Assembly (NCBI RefSeq): GCF_902635505.1
Contig: NC_045429.1
Coordinates: forward strand, 429,749,669-429,813,668
Source: Sarcophilus harrisii
Taxonomy: Eukaryota > Chordata > Mammalia > Dasyuromorphia > Dasyuridae
Reading direction: 5' to 3'
Length of the DNA: 64,000 nt
Positions 1 to 11,140 of the stretch are shown here, piece by piece. How positions within the stretch are numbered: the stretch's first letter is position 1; every line of letters begins with the position of its first letter. Under the pieces are notes generated by a model. The model made no database searches, was not told the origin of the DNA, and worked only from the letters and a program-made list of their open reading frames with translations. Both the position numbers and the translations under genes were made by a program.

Positions 1-291
1 AATGTATGGCACATATTTCTTTAGTGCTAGTCAGTTTACAAAGTGCTTTCCTCCTGGCAACCTTGTGAGGGAGATAGACACGTTTTATCATCCCTGAAGC
101 ATCCTTCCTGCTTCTTGGAAAAAGGGGTGAATGAGAAGTGCTGAATGAGATGCATTTTTAGGTTTAAACAATATGTGATTTGGTTTCAGTGGCTTTTTTG
201 GTTTAAAGAGAGGATTTCTTTTTGAAAAGTCTAACTACTCTCTTGACTGCAGGTTTCCATCTAGACTAGTTACCAGGGATGATCAGTTTTG

Positions 292-436
292 AGTTTTTTT
301 TTTCCCTGAGGCAATTGGGATTAAATGACTTGCCCAGGGTCACACGGCTAGGAAGTATTAAGTGTTTGAAGTCTGATTTGAACTCAGGTTCTCCTGACTT
401 CAGGGCTGGTGCTCCATCCACTGTACCACCTCGCTG
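292..436 (-). repeat. MAR1-type tRNA-derived SINE, truncated
   Basis: A T-run (the reversed poly-A tail) is followed by the reverse complement of the marsupial SINE body, including the segment matching 'gacttgcccagggtcacac' and a B-box-like 'tttgaactcaggt'. It ends at the reversed head near 'ccacctcgctg'. Only the 5' tRNA-related part and a tail are present. The family name is from memory. Confidence 0.8.
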
Positions 437-2544
437 TCCATAACTTTGAGTTTTTAAGTGTTGTCAAGTCTCAGCCAATGACCAGGCTTCCCTCCAATTT
501 AATCAAGAAATTTTATATTTACAATTTACATCCTTTTACATTTAGGATAGTGTATAGATCCATCATTTGCCCTTTTAGCTCCATGAAGGATTACTTTACT
601 TTACACTTTGTAATAGGATACAGGGTAAAGTCTTTCAGCTATATCTTTCCATTTAATTTAATACCTTGCTCTCTAATACTTTACTTTCTGTGATTCCTTC
701 TGGGTGTTCCTGGACTAAGAGGTTGGTCAGAGGTCAATTCTTCTACATTGGAAATCTGGAAGAGCCAACGGTGACACTGAGACTACCCAGTTAATGATTT
801 TCCAATGTTTTGAATCATGGAAACTTACCATGAAAACAAAAACATTCATAGAAGCTTGACTAAACAGTAAAATTTTATTGATGTACATAAGGCAAATGGC
901 AATGAAGTAAAATTTATATCAGTTTAAAGCCAATGATCCATTTTCAAGGAAGGGTAACAGTAATAACTGAACCCGTGGGGTCACCCAAAAGGCAATGGAG
1001 ACATGCATGGTGGGCATCAATGGGGTGCAGCCCATTACCAGCAAAGAATTGTGGATAGGAAACATTTGAAAGAATATCAAACAAAAGTGGGAGGGAGAAA
1101 GAAGGGAAGCTGGTCATGGAGGGAGAGTGAGAGATGACCAATGGACAACTCAAGTGTTCCCTAATGTTGGGAAGACTCCAGGAGAAGCATTCAAGGCCTC
1201 TCTTGGAAGGAATTTTGTATCATAGAAAAAGGATAAATGGGTTGAGACTTGTAACATTGGAAGGAGCCCTCATATAGATGTGTTGTTACTGAAGGATTGG
1301 TCAGTTGGAGATAACATTGTGGACACAACATATACAGTGTAGAAAGCACTAGATTGAGAACTAAAAGTTACCTGGTCACCTAGTTCAATTCCCCTCATTT
1401 TATAGTTGAAATTGAGACTTTTGGATATCAAATAACTTGTCCAAGATCAAAAAGACAGAAAAGGATAGATTTACAATCCTATGACTTCTATTGTCACACA
1501 CCTCTTTCTTAGTTTTCTTTTTTAACCTTGTCCTTTTGCTTAGCAAACATTTGTTGAATACCTGTTCTGTGGCAAGGCACAGTCCTGAGTAGTTGGAAAT
1601 GTGAAAATAGGTGGGGAAACATGATAGAATGTTTGAATGAAGGTCAAAGGAGAAAGAAACAGTTATTTTGCTATTGACTATTCTACAGACCACTTAGACT
1701 GAAAGAGAAAATAGATGAGTAGTTTATGAAATTTATAGATATAGCAAAGAACCATATTACAGTACTGATGGGAATGGGGTGAGAGGAAAAAACATCAATT
1801 TTCTAAATATGTGTTGGAGCTAAAAGTAGAGCAGAAAATCACTTCATTTGTTTTAATGATAACTGCATCCTTCCAAAGGTGGAGGGAGCATCCAGGGGAA
1901 TCTTATTCTAGATCTGAGTCTCACCAGCAGGGAGATTGGGTTGGATGGAATGGAGGGAGAAGTAACTTCTTCATCTTGAATTTGTGACAGAGGAGAGAAA
2001 ATCTCAGTCTAGATTCACATGTACTCTAGATTTTTTTTGGGGGGAGGGGTATTTCAAAAGACTCAGAGAAAAGAAAGGTAGGATTCCATGGACTAAGATG
2101 CTTCATTGAAGGGGGGAAGCATTGAAAGAGGCTCAAGAATAAAATTCTGAAGATGCAAAAGGAAACAATTCCAATGAGAAAGAAAAAGGAGCTTGTCTGA
2201 AGAGACCAATGTGGATAGAAGGGAACTCACTGATCAATTTAAATTTTAAAAGGAACATAATAGAAAATAGAAGCAAGGCAACAAACAACAGAAACAAACA
2301 GAAGATTGATATAAAAGCATAATACAGTCATAAAAATAGAACAAAGAATGCTAAAACTCAGAATGAGCTGAGACTGGAATTAAAATTAAGAACAGCAATA
2401 ATGGTGGATTTTGAGTTATGTTGATAGAAAAAGGAGAATCAAGAAACTTTTTCCTTGGGGCTAGGATGATGATAATTGATTAATAGAAGAGAGATTTGTT
2501 CAATTCTGATTTTGTTTTCTTCTCTCTAGGAAGGAAAATGACCT
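437..2544. other. Mostly unassigned intergenic sequence
   Basis: I see no gene here. A degraded MIR-like piece lies near 1,350-1,470 (minus), and a fragment with the 'aaacatttgttgaatacct' head of a dispersed unassigned repeat lies near 1,540-1,640. The remainder is purine-rich single-copy-looking sequence with only short, low-complexity open frames. Confidence 0.5.
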
Positions 2545-2765
2545 TGACATTGGAAATGACCAAGCAAAAATGATTCTCCAGCAGTTGATTGCTAAGAAAA
2601 GGAAGGAAAGAATTATAGATCACCTAGCTGCCCTGGACCACATGGCCAAGATGAGTTACACCCTAGATTCTCAAAAGAACTGGCTGATGTAACTGCTGAG
2701 TCAATGTTAGTGATATCTGAAAGCTCATGGATATGAGTAGTTATAGCCTAAGACTGCAAAAGGGC
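2545..2765 (+). mobile_element. L3/CR1 LINE fragment (ORF2 region)
   Basis: The stretch reads like the CR1/L3 segment just before the reverse-transcriptase core. It has an 'agttacaccctagattctc' block, an 'aaagaactggctgatgt' block and then a 'gatatctgaaagctcatgg' block, in the order known for this family. The same 'tacaccc...aaagaattgct' landmark recurs in the longer copy starting near 13,440. It is heavily diverged. Confidence 0.6.
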
Positions 2766-3094
2766 AGATGTCCTGATTTTTTTTACAAGGAAGAGAATCA
2801 GTAAAATATAGGAGAATGGGAATAGATTGAGAAGCGAGAATAGCATGAAAGGGGAAAGAAAAGAGACAATAAAAAAGAATGAGAGGAAGTAAGAAAGGAG
2901 AGAAAGGGGATTATTCTTATATGGAGCACTTTGTAGTTTGTTTGTCGTTGGGGGTGTGAGATCTGGAAAATCCATGTAAAAATGTTTGACCCTCCCTTTG
3001 TATTGGAGAAGAAGTCTAAATTATCATGGTATTGAGAGATAAAATATGTTGATATTATACATTACCATACATATATTTTATGCATTTCTGAGTT

Positions 3095-3395
3095 TCTAAA
3101 CTTTTTCTGTATCATCTGATAGCCTTCAAGTATCATTTGCAGCTTCTACAAAACTCTCCCCAAAGTCCCATTTAATTTCTTATGCTGATTCATGATACAT
3201 TGAAATAATTAGTGAGAAAGTTGCACTGTGGAAGGGATAACTGTATACTACTGTTACTTGTGAATTTGCCTCATTTTCTCTGTTAAATGGTAAATAGAAG
3301 GTACAAGTCATTATCATACCTTTCTTGGTACTTAGCACAGTGTTAGGCATGTAGTTGATATTTAAACATCTCTGCTGAATTTAATTCAATAGCAA
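3095..3395 (+). repeat. Probable L2 3' end, degraded
   Basis: The tail 'cttagcacagtgttaggca' followed by a tract ending in 'gaatttaattc' is typical of L2 3' ends. Upstream similarity is weak and the left border is a guess. Confidence 0.45.
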
Positions 3396-3399
3396 GAAT

Positions 3400-4452
3400 G
3401 GGAAAAGAAGAGATGGGAAAAGAAAAGGAAAAGGGAAGTTGGACAGAGATCTTTTTTTCTGGTTATTTTCTCCCAGGGACACTGAGATAAAGAAGGGACA
3501 ATTGTTTTTACTCCAGGTCCTTGAAAGCAACTCAGAATCAGCAAATTTTAACCACCAGTCCCAAAGTTTCAACACAAATCTCTATGCTTAGGATTGCATT
3601 TTTTCAATTCAAGTCTTTCAGCTCTGATTGGACAGACCATCACCACATACTAGGCCTTGGTGGGAAACAGGTTTTGTTCTGCTCAGACAGCTTGGCTGTT
3701 TATCACACACTACAGACCAAATGGATTACCTTGAGGCCACATCTTTCTCCCACCATAGCAGAAATATGTATTTTACCAAGGGCTCCTGACAGGTAAGACA
3801 TCCATTCTCAACTTGGGGCTGCTGGAAGAACAGAGCTACTTTGCCCCTCTGTGCATATGATCATAAAACAAAAACACAAAATGAATCATCCCCTTCTTGC
3901 CACCCCACATTTTTGACAGTTTTTCTTCTCCTCCTCCTGTGTTCCCCCTTAGCTACTTTTGTTCTGCATCTCTGTTCATTCCCAGCTTTGAGCTCTACTT
4001 TTCCCTTGGATCTTCCCTCTACTATCTTCTCTCCTCCCCCATCCCCATGTCTCATTTGGGAGCTTCCAATGACCTCTTCTTCAATTAATACCTGACCTAG
4101 AATTACATCTGGGAACCTTAGAACATGGTTTCTTTCTTTTCATCTAGAGTCTTTCCTGGGAACACAGCTCATGGATAAATCTCTTTCCCTGACTGTCCAT
4201 CTGTCTGTATGTCTGTCTCTGTCTCTTTCTTTACATATATATATATATAGGATAGTTCCTCTTATTCCTCCCTCACCCCCATTTTCAAAGACTACATTGT
4301 TCTCTACATTTAAAGTCACCTTTAACTCCCTTAGAAAGGAAATGCACTTGAGGTAGATAGGTGGCTTCCCTATTTTCTGGTCAATACTCTACATCCATTG
4401 GGGACTTTCACAATCCTCTAGACTTAGAGGCTACTCCCAAAGAGAATTAAAA
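3400..4452. other. Unassigned intergenic sequence
   Basis: There is no recognisable gene. Pyrimidine-rich blocks (about 3,890-4,060) keep frames open on both strands without coding character. A short (CT)n/(AT)n microsatellite lies at about 4,195-4,250. Confidence 0.4.
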
Positions 4453-5290
4453 ATTTTTTAATAGTATTCTATTTTTTTCAAATACATGCAAAGATAGTTT
4501 TCAACATTCATCTTTGCAAAATCTTGTGTTTCAAATTTTTCTCTTTCTTCCCTTTCCCCCTCCCCAAGACAGCAAATAATGTGATATAGGTTAAACACAT
4601 GCAGTTCTTCCAAACATATTTCCGTATTTGTCATGCTATGCAAAAAAATTAGATCAAAAGGAGAAAGGAAAAAGAAACAAGCAAACAAACAACCCAAAAA
4701 AGTCAAAATACTATGCTTTAATCAACATTTAGTCTCCATAATTCTCTCTGGATGCAAGATCATCACATTAATCTTGTTGCTAGTGTGTATAATGTTTTCT
4801 TGGTTCTGCTTACTTCACTTAGCATCAATTCATATAAGTCTTTTCAGGCTTTTTGGAAATTAGCCTGGTCATCATTTCTTATAGAATAATAATATTCCAT
4901 TACATTAATATATTTTATTCAGCTATTCCTTAACTGATAGGAAATCACTCAATTTCTAGTTCCTTGCCATTATAAAAAGTTCTATTACAAATATTTTTGC
5001 ACATGTGGGTCTCCTTCCCTCTTTTGTGATCTCTTTGTGATACAAGCCCAGTAGAGACACTGCTCCTTTAAAAGAAGATGCACATTTTGATAGCCTATTT
5101 GGCATAGTTCCAAATTATTCTCCAGAGTGGTTGGATCATTTCATAACTCTACCAACAATGCATTAGTGTCCCAATTTTCCCTCCAACATTTACACACAAA
5201 TATATATATTGGCAAACATAGCTTATATTCTTCACCTTTTAGTTTATTTGCAAAAATTTAAAGATATAACTTACTCTAGAAAATCTTTTG
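4453..5290 (-). mobile_element. Marsupial L1 3' end, 5'-truncated
   Basis: Read on the minus strand this is the C-terminal end of L1 ORF2 followed by the 3' UTR. The ORF2 part includes the reversed 'ccattctggagagtaat'-type block near 5,120-5,150. The 3' UTR includes the antisense of 'gatctgattttt' near 4,645 and a pyrimidine-rich block. Its 3' terminus is at the low-coordinate side and it is degraded throughout. Confidence 0.85.
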
Positions 5291-6654
5291 AGAGAGTCTG
5301 TTGGCTTCCTTCTTATGTTTTCATCAATAATACCTTGGAAACATGAGATACATGCACACTGAGAGATTCTCATAAAGATTTTGTAGTTGAGAAAGGAAGC
5401 ATTTGGCTCTGTAGTCGTTGATATTCATTCAATATTTCTCTGTGTGTATGTGTTTAAGATATCTCCATGATTTTTTCCTACTTGTTTCATATCTTTTCTG
5501 CTGCCTTCAGATATCATGAGAATCTTTCAAAATCCTTAAAATTGTATTGCTTTCAGCACAGATTTTCTCTTTGTATGTTTGGTCTAGTTTAAATGTTCTT
5601 CTCATCTTAATTTTTTTTTAGTTCTGTAAAGGTAGTACAAAGAATGGGGTTAAGAGATGTTTCCATTTCTTTACTCTTTAGGAGGTATGAAAAAATTAAG
5701 TTTGTTGGAATTATAGATGAGCCCTATACTTGGGTGATGAGTCATTGCTGGCTGTTTCGTAAAGAACCAGCTATGGAGGAAGAATACAGATCTTGAGGGA
5801 GATTACTCTGTATTCAGCCCTCCTCCTCTCCACACCCCTGCTGCGCTTTGGAAATGGAAGAGGGAAAATGGGAAGAGCAATTCCTTCTAAAGTTTTGGGT
5901 TCTTTCTCTACAGCTGGCTCTCTTCTTGACTGCCAATGATGACCCTCCTGATCATCAAAAATGACTCTAGCTAGACAGAGATCTTCCTGTTTCCACTAAC
6001 TGCCTCTAGAATTGGCAAGTTTTCTTTTTAAAGTGACCAGGGACATGAGTGCATCTTCAGACAGCCAATGGCTAGCCAGCTTATAATCCCATTAAGTTTG
6101 ATGAAGGAACCCCTTCTCAACTCCTAAAACAACAAAAAAGTATAAGGACTATTTTTTATGGTGGCAGTTTTGCTTATGATGAGCACTTTGAAGAAGGAGA
6201 ATGAGTACCCAAGGAAATGTTTCTTGTGCCTTTGGAATTACAAAGAAACCAACACTACAAATTCTTTTCTTATGTCAGTAAGTAAACCTGTGAACAATCT
6301 TTTCATTACTTGCAATTTCCTTATGTCTTCTGGCTTTATTTATAGTGAGAATGACAATATAGCAGCAGAGCATCATATTTAGAGTTGGAAAGATGGCAAA
6401 AGCCTTCTTGTCCAACTCCTCTGATTTTTCAAATGAGGCCAAGAGTCATTAAGTGACTTACTCAAGAGAATTGATTTGGTTCCATAAATGTAAAACTGGG
6501 AGGAAAATACTCACCAAAGATATTTCCATGGAGGTATCTACTATGAGATCCAAGTAGAAGAGGGATATGTTAGAGATGATGTGTCTTGTAGCATCTCCTG
6601 TTTGTGTTTAGCATCTCCTGTTAATTATATCAAGTCCTAAATTATAGAGCTTCC
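5291..6654. other. Unassigned intergenic sequence
   Basis: No gene or confident repeat recognised. An eroded MIR-like piece may lie at about 6,370-6,470, judging by a fragment resembling 'gaggccaagagtcattaag'. Confidence 0.4.
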
Positions 6655-6796
6655 TTCCCTCTTTCCTTCCTTTCCTCCATTTTTCTTTCTCTCTCTCCTT
6701 CCTTCTTCCCTCCCTCCTTCCCTTCCTTCCCTCTTTTTCTTCCTTCCTCCCTTCCTTCCTTTCCACTTCTCTCCTTCTCCTTCCTCCCCTCCTCTT
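6655..6796. repeat. Pyrimidine-rich (CCTT)n-like tract
   Basis: An almost pure C/T stretch of imperfect CTTC/CCTT units. It ends where the reversed A-rich tail of the neighbouring 7SL copy begins, so it may partly derive from expansion of that tail. Confidence 0.8.
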
Positions 6797-7128
6797 TATT
6801 TCTTTGCTTGTTTGTTTCTTTTGTTTAGAGACTGGATCTTTCTATCTCACTCTAGCTCAAGATGATGCAGTCACTCACTGCCCTAATGCCATTACTGACG
6901 AGTATAGAATCTTTGATCTGCTATTTCTTACCTGGGTCAGTTTGCTCCTCCTTAGGCAATCTGATTCAACTTCCCACTCCCTCCCCTCATTTAGCAATTA
7001 TCAGTGTTAGACAATGTGGATACCCAACTGCCTTAAGCCCTACAGCAGCTTAGAATTCCTCAGCTCAAGTGATTCACCAAGCTTCTGCTTTTCCAACAGC
7101 AGGGTTTACAGGCGTGTGCCCCACTATA
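6797..7128 (-). pseudogene. RN7SL: 7SL (SRP) RNA retropseudogene, full length
   Basis: On the minus strand this aligns in order along essentially all of 7SL RNA, about 300 nt. Shared blocks (plus-strand reading) are 'agagac' at the 3' end, 'attactga', 'tttgatctgct', 'acctggg', 'ctccttaggcaa', 'atacccaactg', 'ccctacagc', 'agaattcct', 'ctcaagtgatt' and 'tacaggcgtgtgcc' at the 5' end. Order and spacing match the SRP RNA, including the middle S domain that Alu-type SINEs lack. A degenerate A-rich tail (plus-strand T-rich, 6,797-6,826) abuts the 3' end, as expected for an L1-copied transcript. It carries many substitutions, so it is old and surely inactive. The human 7SL sequence was compared from memory. 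Confidence 0.85.
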
Positions 7129-7204
7129 AATTCATCTTTTTAGTAGCACCATTTTTCTGGTGATGCTATATATCTTCTACTTATAGAATGTCATGATTTC
7201 TGAA

Positions 7205-7570
7205 GAATCAGAAGTGTAAGTCACCAAGAGCCCCACAATGAGAGATATCTAGTGAACAAAAACAGGCTGTAGCATGTTATTAATGATAATTTGCATGCAA
7301 GAAATGGACTAAAACATATCACTAAAGATACGTATGCCTGAAAAGGAGATGGAAGTGTCACGAAGGAAGAACAAAAGTAACAGATGGACAGTCTATGTGC
7401 TGTTCTGGTGCCCATATAATGTTCAAAGACCTAGAGAAAAGCCCCTAGCACATTGGATGGACGGCCTATGGAGCACATATGGGAGGACAGAGATGAATGT
7501 TACATAGGGTAAGAAAGCAAGGCTGGGTTGACATCTGCGCCCACCTCAGTGAAAGCATAGATCCATAGGA
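7205..7570 (+). mobile_element. RTE-type LINE 3' end fragment
   Basis: In one plus frame, around 7,380-7,500, the translation resembles the C-terminal signature of RTE/BovB ORF2: an 'RWTVYVLFW' block, then 'RPREKPLAHWMDGL'. The family pattern is RWT..V..W.P....RPRGRPP.RW.D. The remnant is interrupted and short. Other LINE clades share a similar C-terminal motif, so the clade is less certain than the LINE identity. Confidence 0.55.
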
Positions 7571-7905
7571 AAGGGAAAGCTTCTCCTTCTCAAATACCAT
7601 CATTCTTCCTCTGTCAATCTTTTCTCTCCTTCAGAATCAGTGAATTCTTATTTTAGTGTCTCCTGAGAAACCATGAGGGAGCCTGGCTGCAAAGGAAAAT
7701 AGGAGCTTCTTCTGGACTTAAGTCCTGGAGGCCTCATTTACCCCCAGGGCAGCTCAGGGATTCTTCTCCCATTACTGTTAGTTTGTTCTGTTGATCTGAC
7801 TCATAGGCCTTCTCCACGCTCATTATTTTTTCTCACTATTACTTCTAGCTGCCCAACATCCGCAGCCTCTAATATCTTTGACCACCCACAGTTACCTCTT
7901 GTTGT
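7571..7905. other. Unassigned intergenic sequence
   Basis: No gene, RNA or confident repeat seen. Confidence 0.4.
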
Positions 7906-8015
7906 TCAGTTGTATAATATTATCCAACTCTTCCTGACCCTATATTGGGTTTACTGGGCTTAGATAGTGGAGTGATTTGCCATTTCCTCTCCAGTGCATT
8001 AAGGGAAACAGAGGT
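7906..8015 (-). repeat. MON1-type SINE, 3' part
   Basis: The start 'ttgttgttcagtt' is the reverse complement of the SINE 3' end 'aactgaacaacaa', followed by the reversed 'aaatggcaaatcactcca'-type block. Only the 3' half is present. Confidence 0.75.
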
Positions 8016-8222
8016 TAAGTTTGAAAAGTATTTCATGTATGTCATCTCATTTGAATCTCACAGCAATTCTGGGAGGAAGATCTTATCTCTGTTTTAGAGA
8101 TGAGGAAACTGAGGCTGATATTGTTACTGACCCATGATTTTAGTCAGTGTCTAAAACTGGATTTGAATTCAGCTCTTCTTCACTTTAGACCCAGCTCTCT
8201 ATTTCTTGGCTATCTAACTCCC
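8016..8222 (-). repeat. MIR/CORE-SINE, variant shared with 9,895-10,060
   Basis: A reversed MIR-type core includes 'gatgaggaaactgaggc'. It is immediately followed by a 'tgatattgttactgaccca' extension that also occurs in the copy 1.9 kb downstream but is not part of the usual MIR consensus. Confidence 0.75.
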
Positions 8223-8319
8223 TCAGCAGTTAATTCTAGAAAACTCTAACTCCCCTGGGCTTGATGTTTGTCCCCCTTTCTTTCTTAGCATGGTACTTTG
8301 CACATATTGATGATATCAA

Positions 8320-8545
8320 TCATTTATACAGTGCTTTAAAGTTTGCAAGGCCTTTTACATATTATCGAATTTGATTCCCCCAATAAGCATATGAGGTAGG
8401 TGCTCTTATTATCAACCCCCATTTTCCAGCTATGGAAATTGAGGTTAGGAATGATTTGCACAGGGTTATACAACTAGTGAGTGATGCAGAGATATTTTGA
8501 CTCAGAGTTTCCTCAACAAAAATATAGCATACTATTCACTGCTTC
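8320..8545 (-). repeat. MIR/CORE-SINE
   Basis: The reversed MIR body has, in order, 'tgctttaaagtttgcaagg', 'gaggtaggtgctcttatta', the cacagggtta-type core and a degraded head. It is close to full length. Confidence 0.75.
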
Positions 8546-8854
8546 CCTCCCACCCTTCCCCCCAACTGCCATCACAATGGCATTGAATAAAGCTCTGGTG
8601 GAGACAAATATATGGAAATGTAAAGAAGATGGACTGATCTGGTGATGAGAGCGAGGGATAAAAGTGAGATTGTCCTAGTTCTCCTTTGGTAGCAAAAGAA
8701 AATGGAGAAAGCTCTTAGCACATTTTTTGAACCCTTTGTAGTAACTTTCCTGGAGAAATTCAGACACAGATTGCACAAGATGAACAAACCTATACGTCTT
8801 GGAAACGTCATCATTGGAGGAAATATCCCGATTGATGAGACCACAGACCCATTA
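8546..8854. other. Unassigned intergenic sequence
   Basis: Short open frames of about 83-90 codons on both strands (8,572-8,953) have no recognisable domain. They run into the DNA-transposon-like repeat, so I do not call a gene. Confidence 0.4.
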
Positions 8855-9065
8855 GAACAGGAGCTATTAATTTTTTGGTTAGGTAGTCCAGTAAAGTCTC
8901 TGGACCCCTTTCAGAATAATGAATTTAAATATATAAAAATATCAAGCATATGAATGTTTTTGAATAGCTAAAATGTATGAAGTTACAAAAGAAACAATTA
9001 CATTGAAATATAATTATCAAATTTATAAAAGGAAGTTTGTGGACCCCTGGTTAAGAACCTCAGCA
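8855..9065. mobile_element. Non-autonomous DNA-transposon-like element (hAT-type guess)
   Basis: The right end 'cccctggttaagaacc' resembles the terminal inverted repeat of an old mammalian non-autonomous family. The interior 'ctctggaccccttt' followed by 'cagaataatg' matches its known order. A weaker copy in the opposite orientation is at about 39,975-40,135. The superfamily is a guess. Confidence 0.55.
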
Positions 9066-9671
9066 TTCAAGTTAAATGACTTGCCACAGTAAGTGAACTT
9101 GGGTTTTCCTCACTTCTGTCCAGTCCAGAATTCTACCCACTGGGCCCACTACCTGCCTTTAAGGTACCCTCTAGTGGAGGGGTTGAGGATGGTATTCTTT
9201 CCTTCTGGGTCTCTGAAAGTTCACTATTCCCAATGTCAAAATTCTACATTCCGTGCTTTCTCTAGACACCCCCTCCCAACCTCTCCTGCTTCCCAAGAAG
9301 CCAGTGCACATATCAAAGGCTTCAGGTGTTCCCCAGTGCCCAGGTGCTTAACGAGGCTGTGCCTTCTCGGTTACTGAGGAATTAGCCATGCGTCAGGAAG
9401 CCTAATGAAAAGCCTCTCTGGAGCTGTTTGGGATTAGTGTTCATTTAGGAACCAATCGAGGGTCGCATGGGAGATAGAAGGGATGGAAGAAAAGAGGGGG
9501 AGGGATCAAGCTATCACTGTCATGGGAGGGCAAGAGGCAGCTGTTGACAGGAGGGCAACCCAGTCCAGTGCACAAAGTAGAAAGAGAGTCAGACCAGGGC
9601 TGGCACTGCTATTCACTAACCAAGTGCCTGTGGGCAAGTGGGTCTCTCCTACAATAATAAAAAACTAGCAC
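9066..9671. other. Unassigned intergenic sequence
   Basis: The first part (about 9,066-9,165) is a degraded reversed SINE head. The remainder looks single-copy. No coding or RNA signal was recognised. Confidence 0.4.
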
Positions 9672-9897
9672 CTAGGGCAGCTAGGTGGTTGCAGTGGGTA
9701 GAACATCAAAACTGCCATCAGAAAGGCCTGAGTTCAAATCTGATTGGTTCTGGGTAAGTGAACTAACCCAGCCTGCTTCAATTTTATCTCCAGTGATAAG
9801 AGTGAACTGAAAAAGGAAATGGCAAGCCACTCCAGTATCCTTCCCCAGAAAACCGAAGAGTTGACCATGACTGAAACAATTGAACAACAATAAAAAC
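9672..9897 (+). repeat. MON1-type SINE, full length
   Basis: It runs from the head 'gggcagctaggtgg' through the 'gagttcaaatctga' B-box region to 'ggaaatggcaagccactcca' and the end 'gaacaacaataaaa'. It is one of the better-preserved copies. Confidence 0.9.
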
Positions 9898-10060
9898 TAG
9901 CATTTAGGTAGCATTTTAAGGTTTGAAAAGTATTTTTTGTATGCCATTTCATTTGATTCTCACAATTCTGAGAGAAAAGTGCTGTTATTATCTCTGTTTT
10001 AGAGATGAGGAAACTGAGGCTGATATTGTTACTGACCCACGATTTTAGACTGAATGGTTT
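9895..10060 (-). repeat. MIR/CORE-SINE, variant shared with 8,016-8,222
   Basis: Reversed MIR core followed by the same non-consensus 'tgatattgttactgaccca' extension. Over about 60 bases the two copies differ at one position. Confidence 0.75.
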
Positions 10061-10289
10061 CTAGGGTCTCTTCTAAGTCTGACATATATTGGTTCTATAA
10101 AAATTAAGGTTTGAAGGGAGATTTGAGCCATTTCAAAGACCGACCTCTCCTGGGAGAAGTAAAGAAGAGATGGAGCGATGATTGAAGGGAAAATGATTAC
10201 ATGATCACAGACTCGGAAAAGAAAAGCATCTTCAAGACTATCTGATCTAACCTTTTCATTTACCAAAAAAGGAACCTGAGATTCAGTCC

Positions 10290-10720
10290 ATTAACAAACT
10301 TTTGCGTGTCAACCATGAATCAGACTAGAAATACAAAGAGAAAAGTGAAAAGTCCCTGCCCTCATAACATTTACCTTCTGGGAGAGGAGAAGGAAGAGCC
10401 AATCTGTACCAATATGAGCATATGCACAACAAATATAAGGTATGGGGTAAGGAGAGGTGATATTAGCTTGAAGGATCAAGAGGAGCCTTAGGTAGAAAAA
10501 GTGCCATTCGAATTGAGTTTTGAAGGAAGCTAGAAGCTAAGAGTGAGGTAAGATTAGAATTCCTTGCAGGTACAAGGGACAAACACTCTGGGCAAAGACT
10601 GAGCTGTGGAAGATTATGTATAAGGAACATCAAGAGGACCAGTGTGACTGGAGCAGAGAATTCTTAAAGGAGAGTAGGGATTTGGAGTCTTTAAATGTCA
10701 AATTGAGGACTCTCTACTTG
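10290..10720 (+). repeat. Unassigned dispersed repeat, old
   Basis: The order of blocks ('aaagtccctgccctcataa' type, then 'ttgaaggaagctagaagct', then 'ggaccagtgtgactggagca') recurs in marsupial and other mammalian DNA as an interspersed repeat. Related heads occur near 17,755, 21,085, 52,085, 53,525, 59,515 and 61,065. I cannot name the family. Confidence 0.5.
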
Positions 10721-10835
10721 ATCTTTGAAGGCAAGGACTAACTATTTAATTTCTTCCTTTATATTCCCACTGCTTACCATGCTTCCTGGCCCATAGCAAG
10801 TGCTTGCTGATCGATTAATTGGTTTGGAAAGGTTA
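10721..10835 (+). repeat. L2 3' end
   Basis: 'gaaggcaaggactaact' followed by 'cttcctggcccatagcaag' and 'tgcttgctgat' is a typical L2 terminus. Confidence 0.6.
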
Positions 10836-10847
10836 AGTAATTTTCTT

Positions 10848-11140
10848 TTTTTTATTTTAAAGATTTTTTTCAATTAACATTCAGCCCCTCTCTCACTTTG
10901 TCTCTCTCTGTCTCTTTCTGTCTATCTGTCTGTCTGATCTTCCCTTCTCTTAAAGAGAAAAACAAAACTGTTTTAACAAATATACACAGCCAAGTAAAAC
11001 AAGCCTCCCCACTATCCACATCTAGAGATATAGGTCTCATTCTGTACCCTGAGCCTATCTTCTTTTGTGTCAAAAAATGGGCAACATTTTTCCTCATTGC
11101 TCCTTTGGCTGATCACTGCATGATCAAAGCCATTGCTTAA
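10848..11140 (-). mobile_element. Marsupial L1 3' UTR fragment
   Basis: On the minus strand it reads as a 3' UTR of an L1 subfamily with 'gtacagaatgagacctata' and 'tgtatatttgttaaaac' followed by a (GACA)n-like tail. This L1 3' UTR differs in sequence from those at 4,453 and 57,265. Confidence 0.75.

Noticed and set aside
8572-8953. Overlapping 90- and 83-codon frames on both strands
   Set aside because: No recognisable domain. They run into a transposon-like repeat and show no splice or promoter context.
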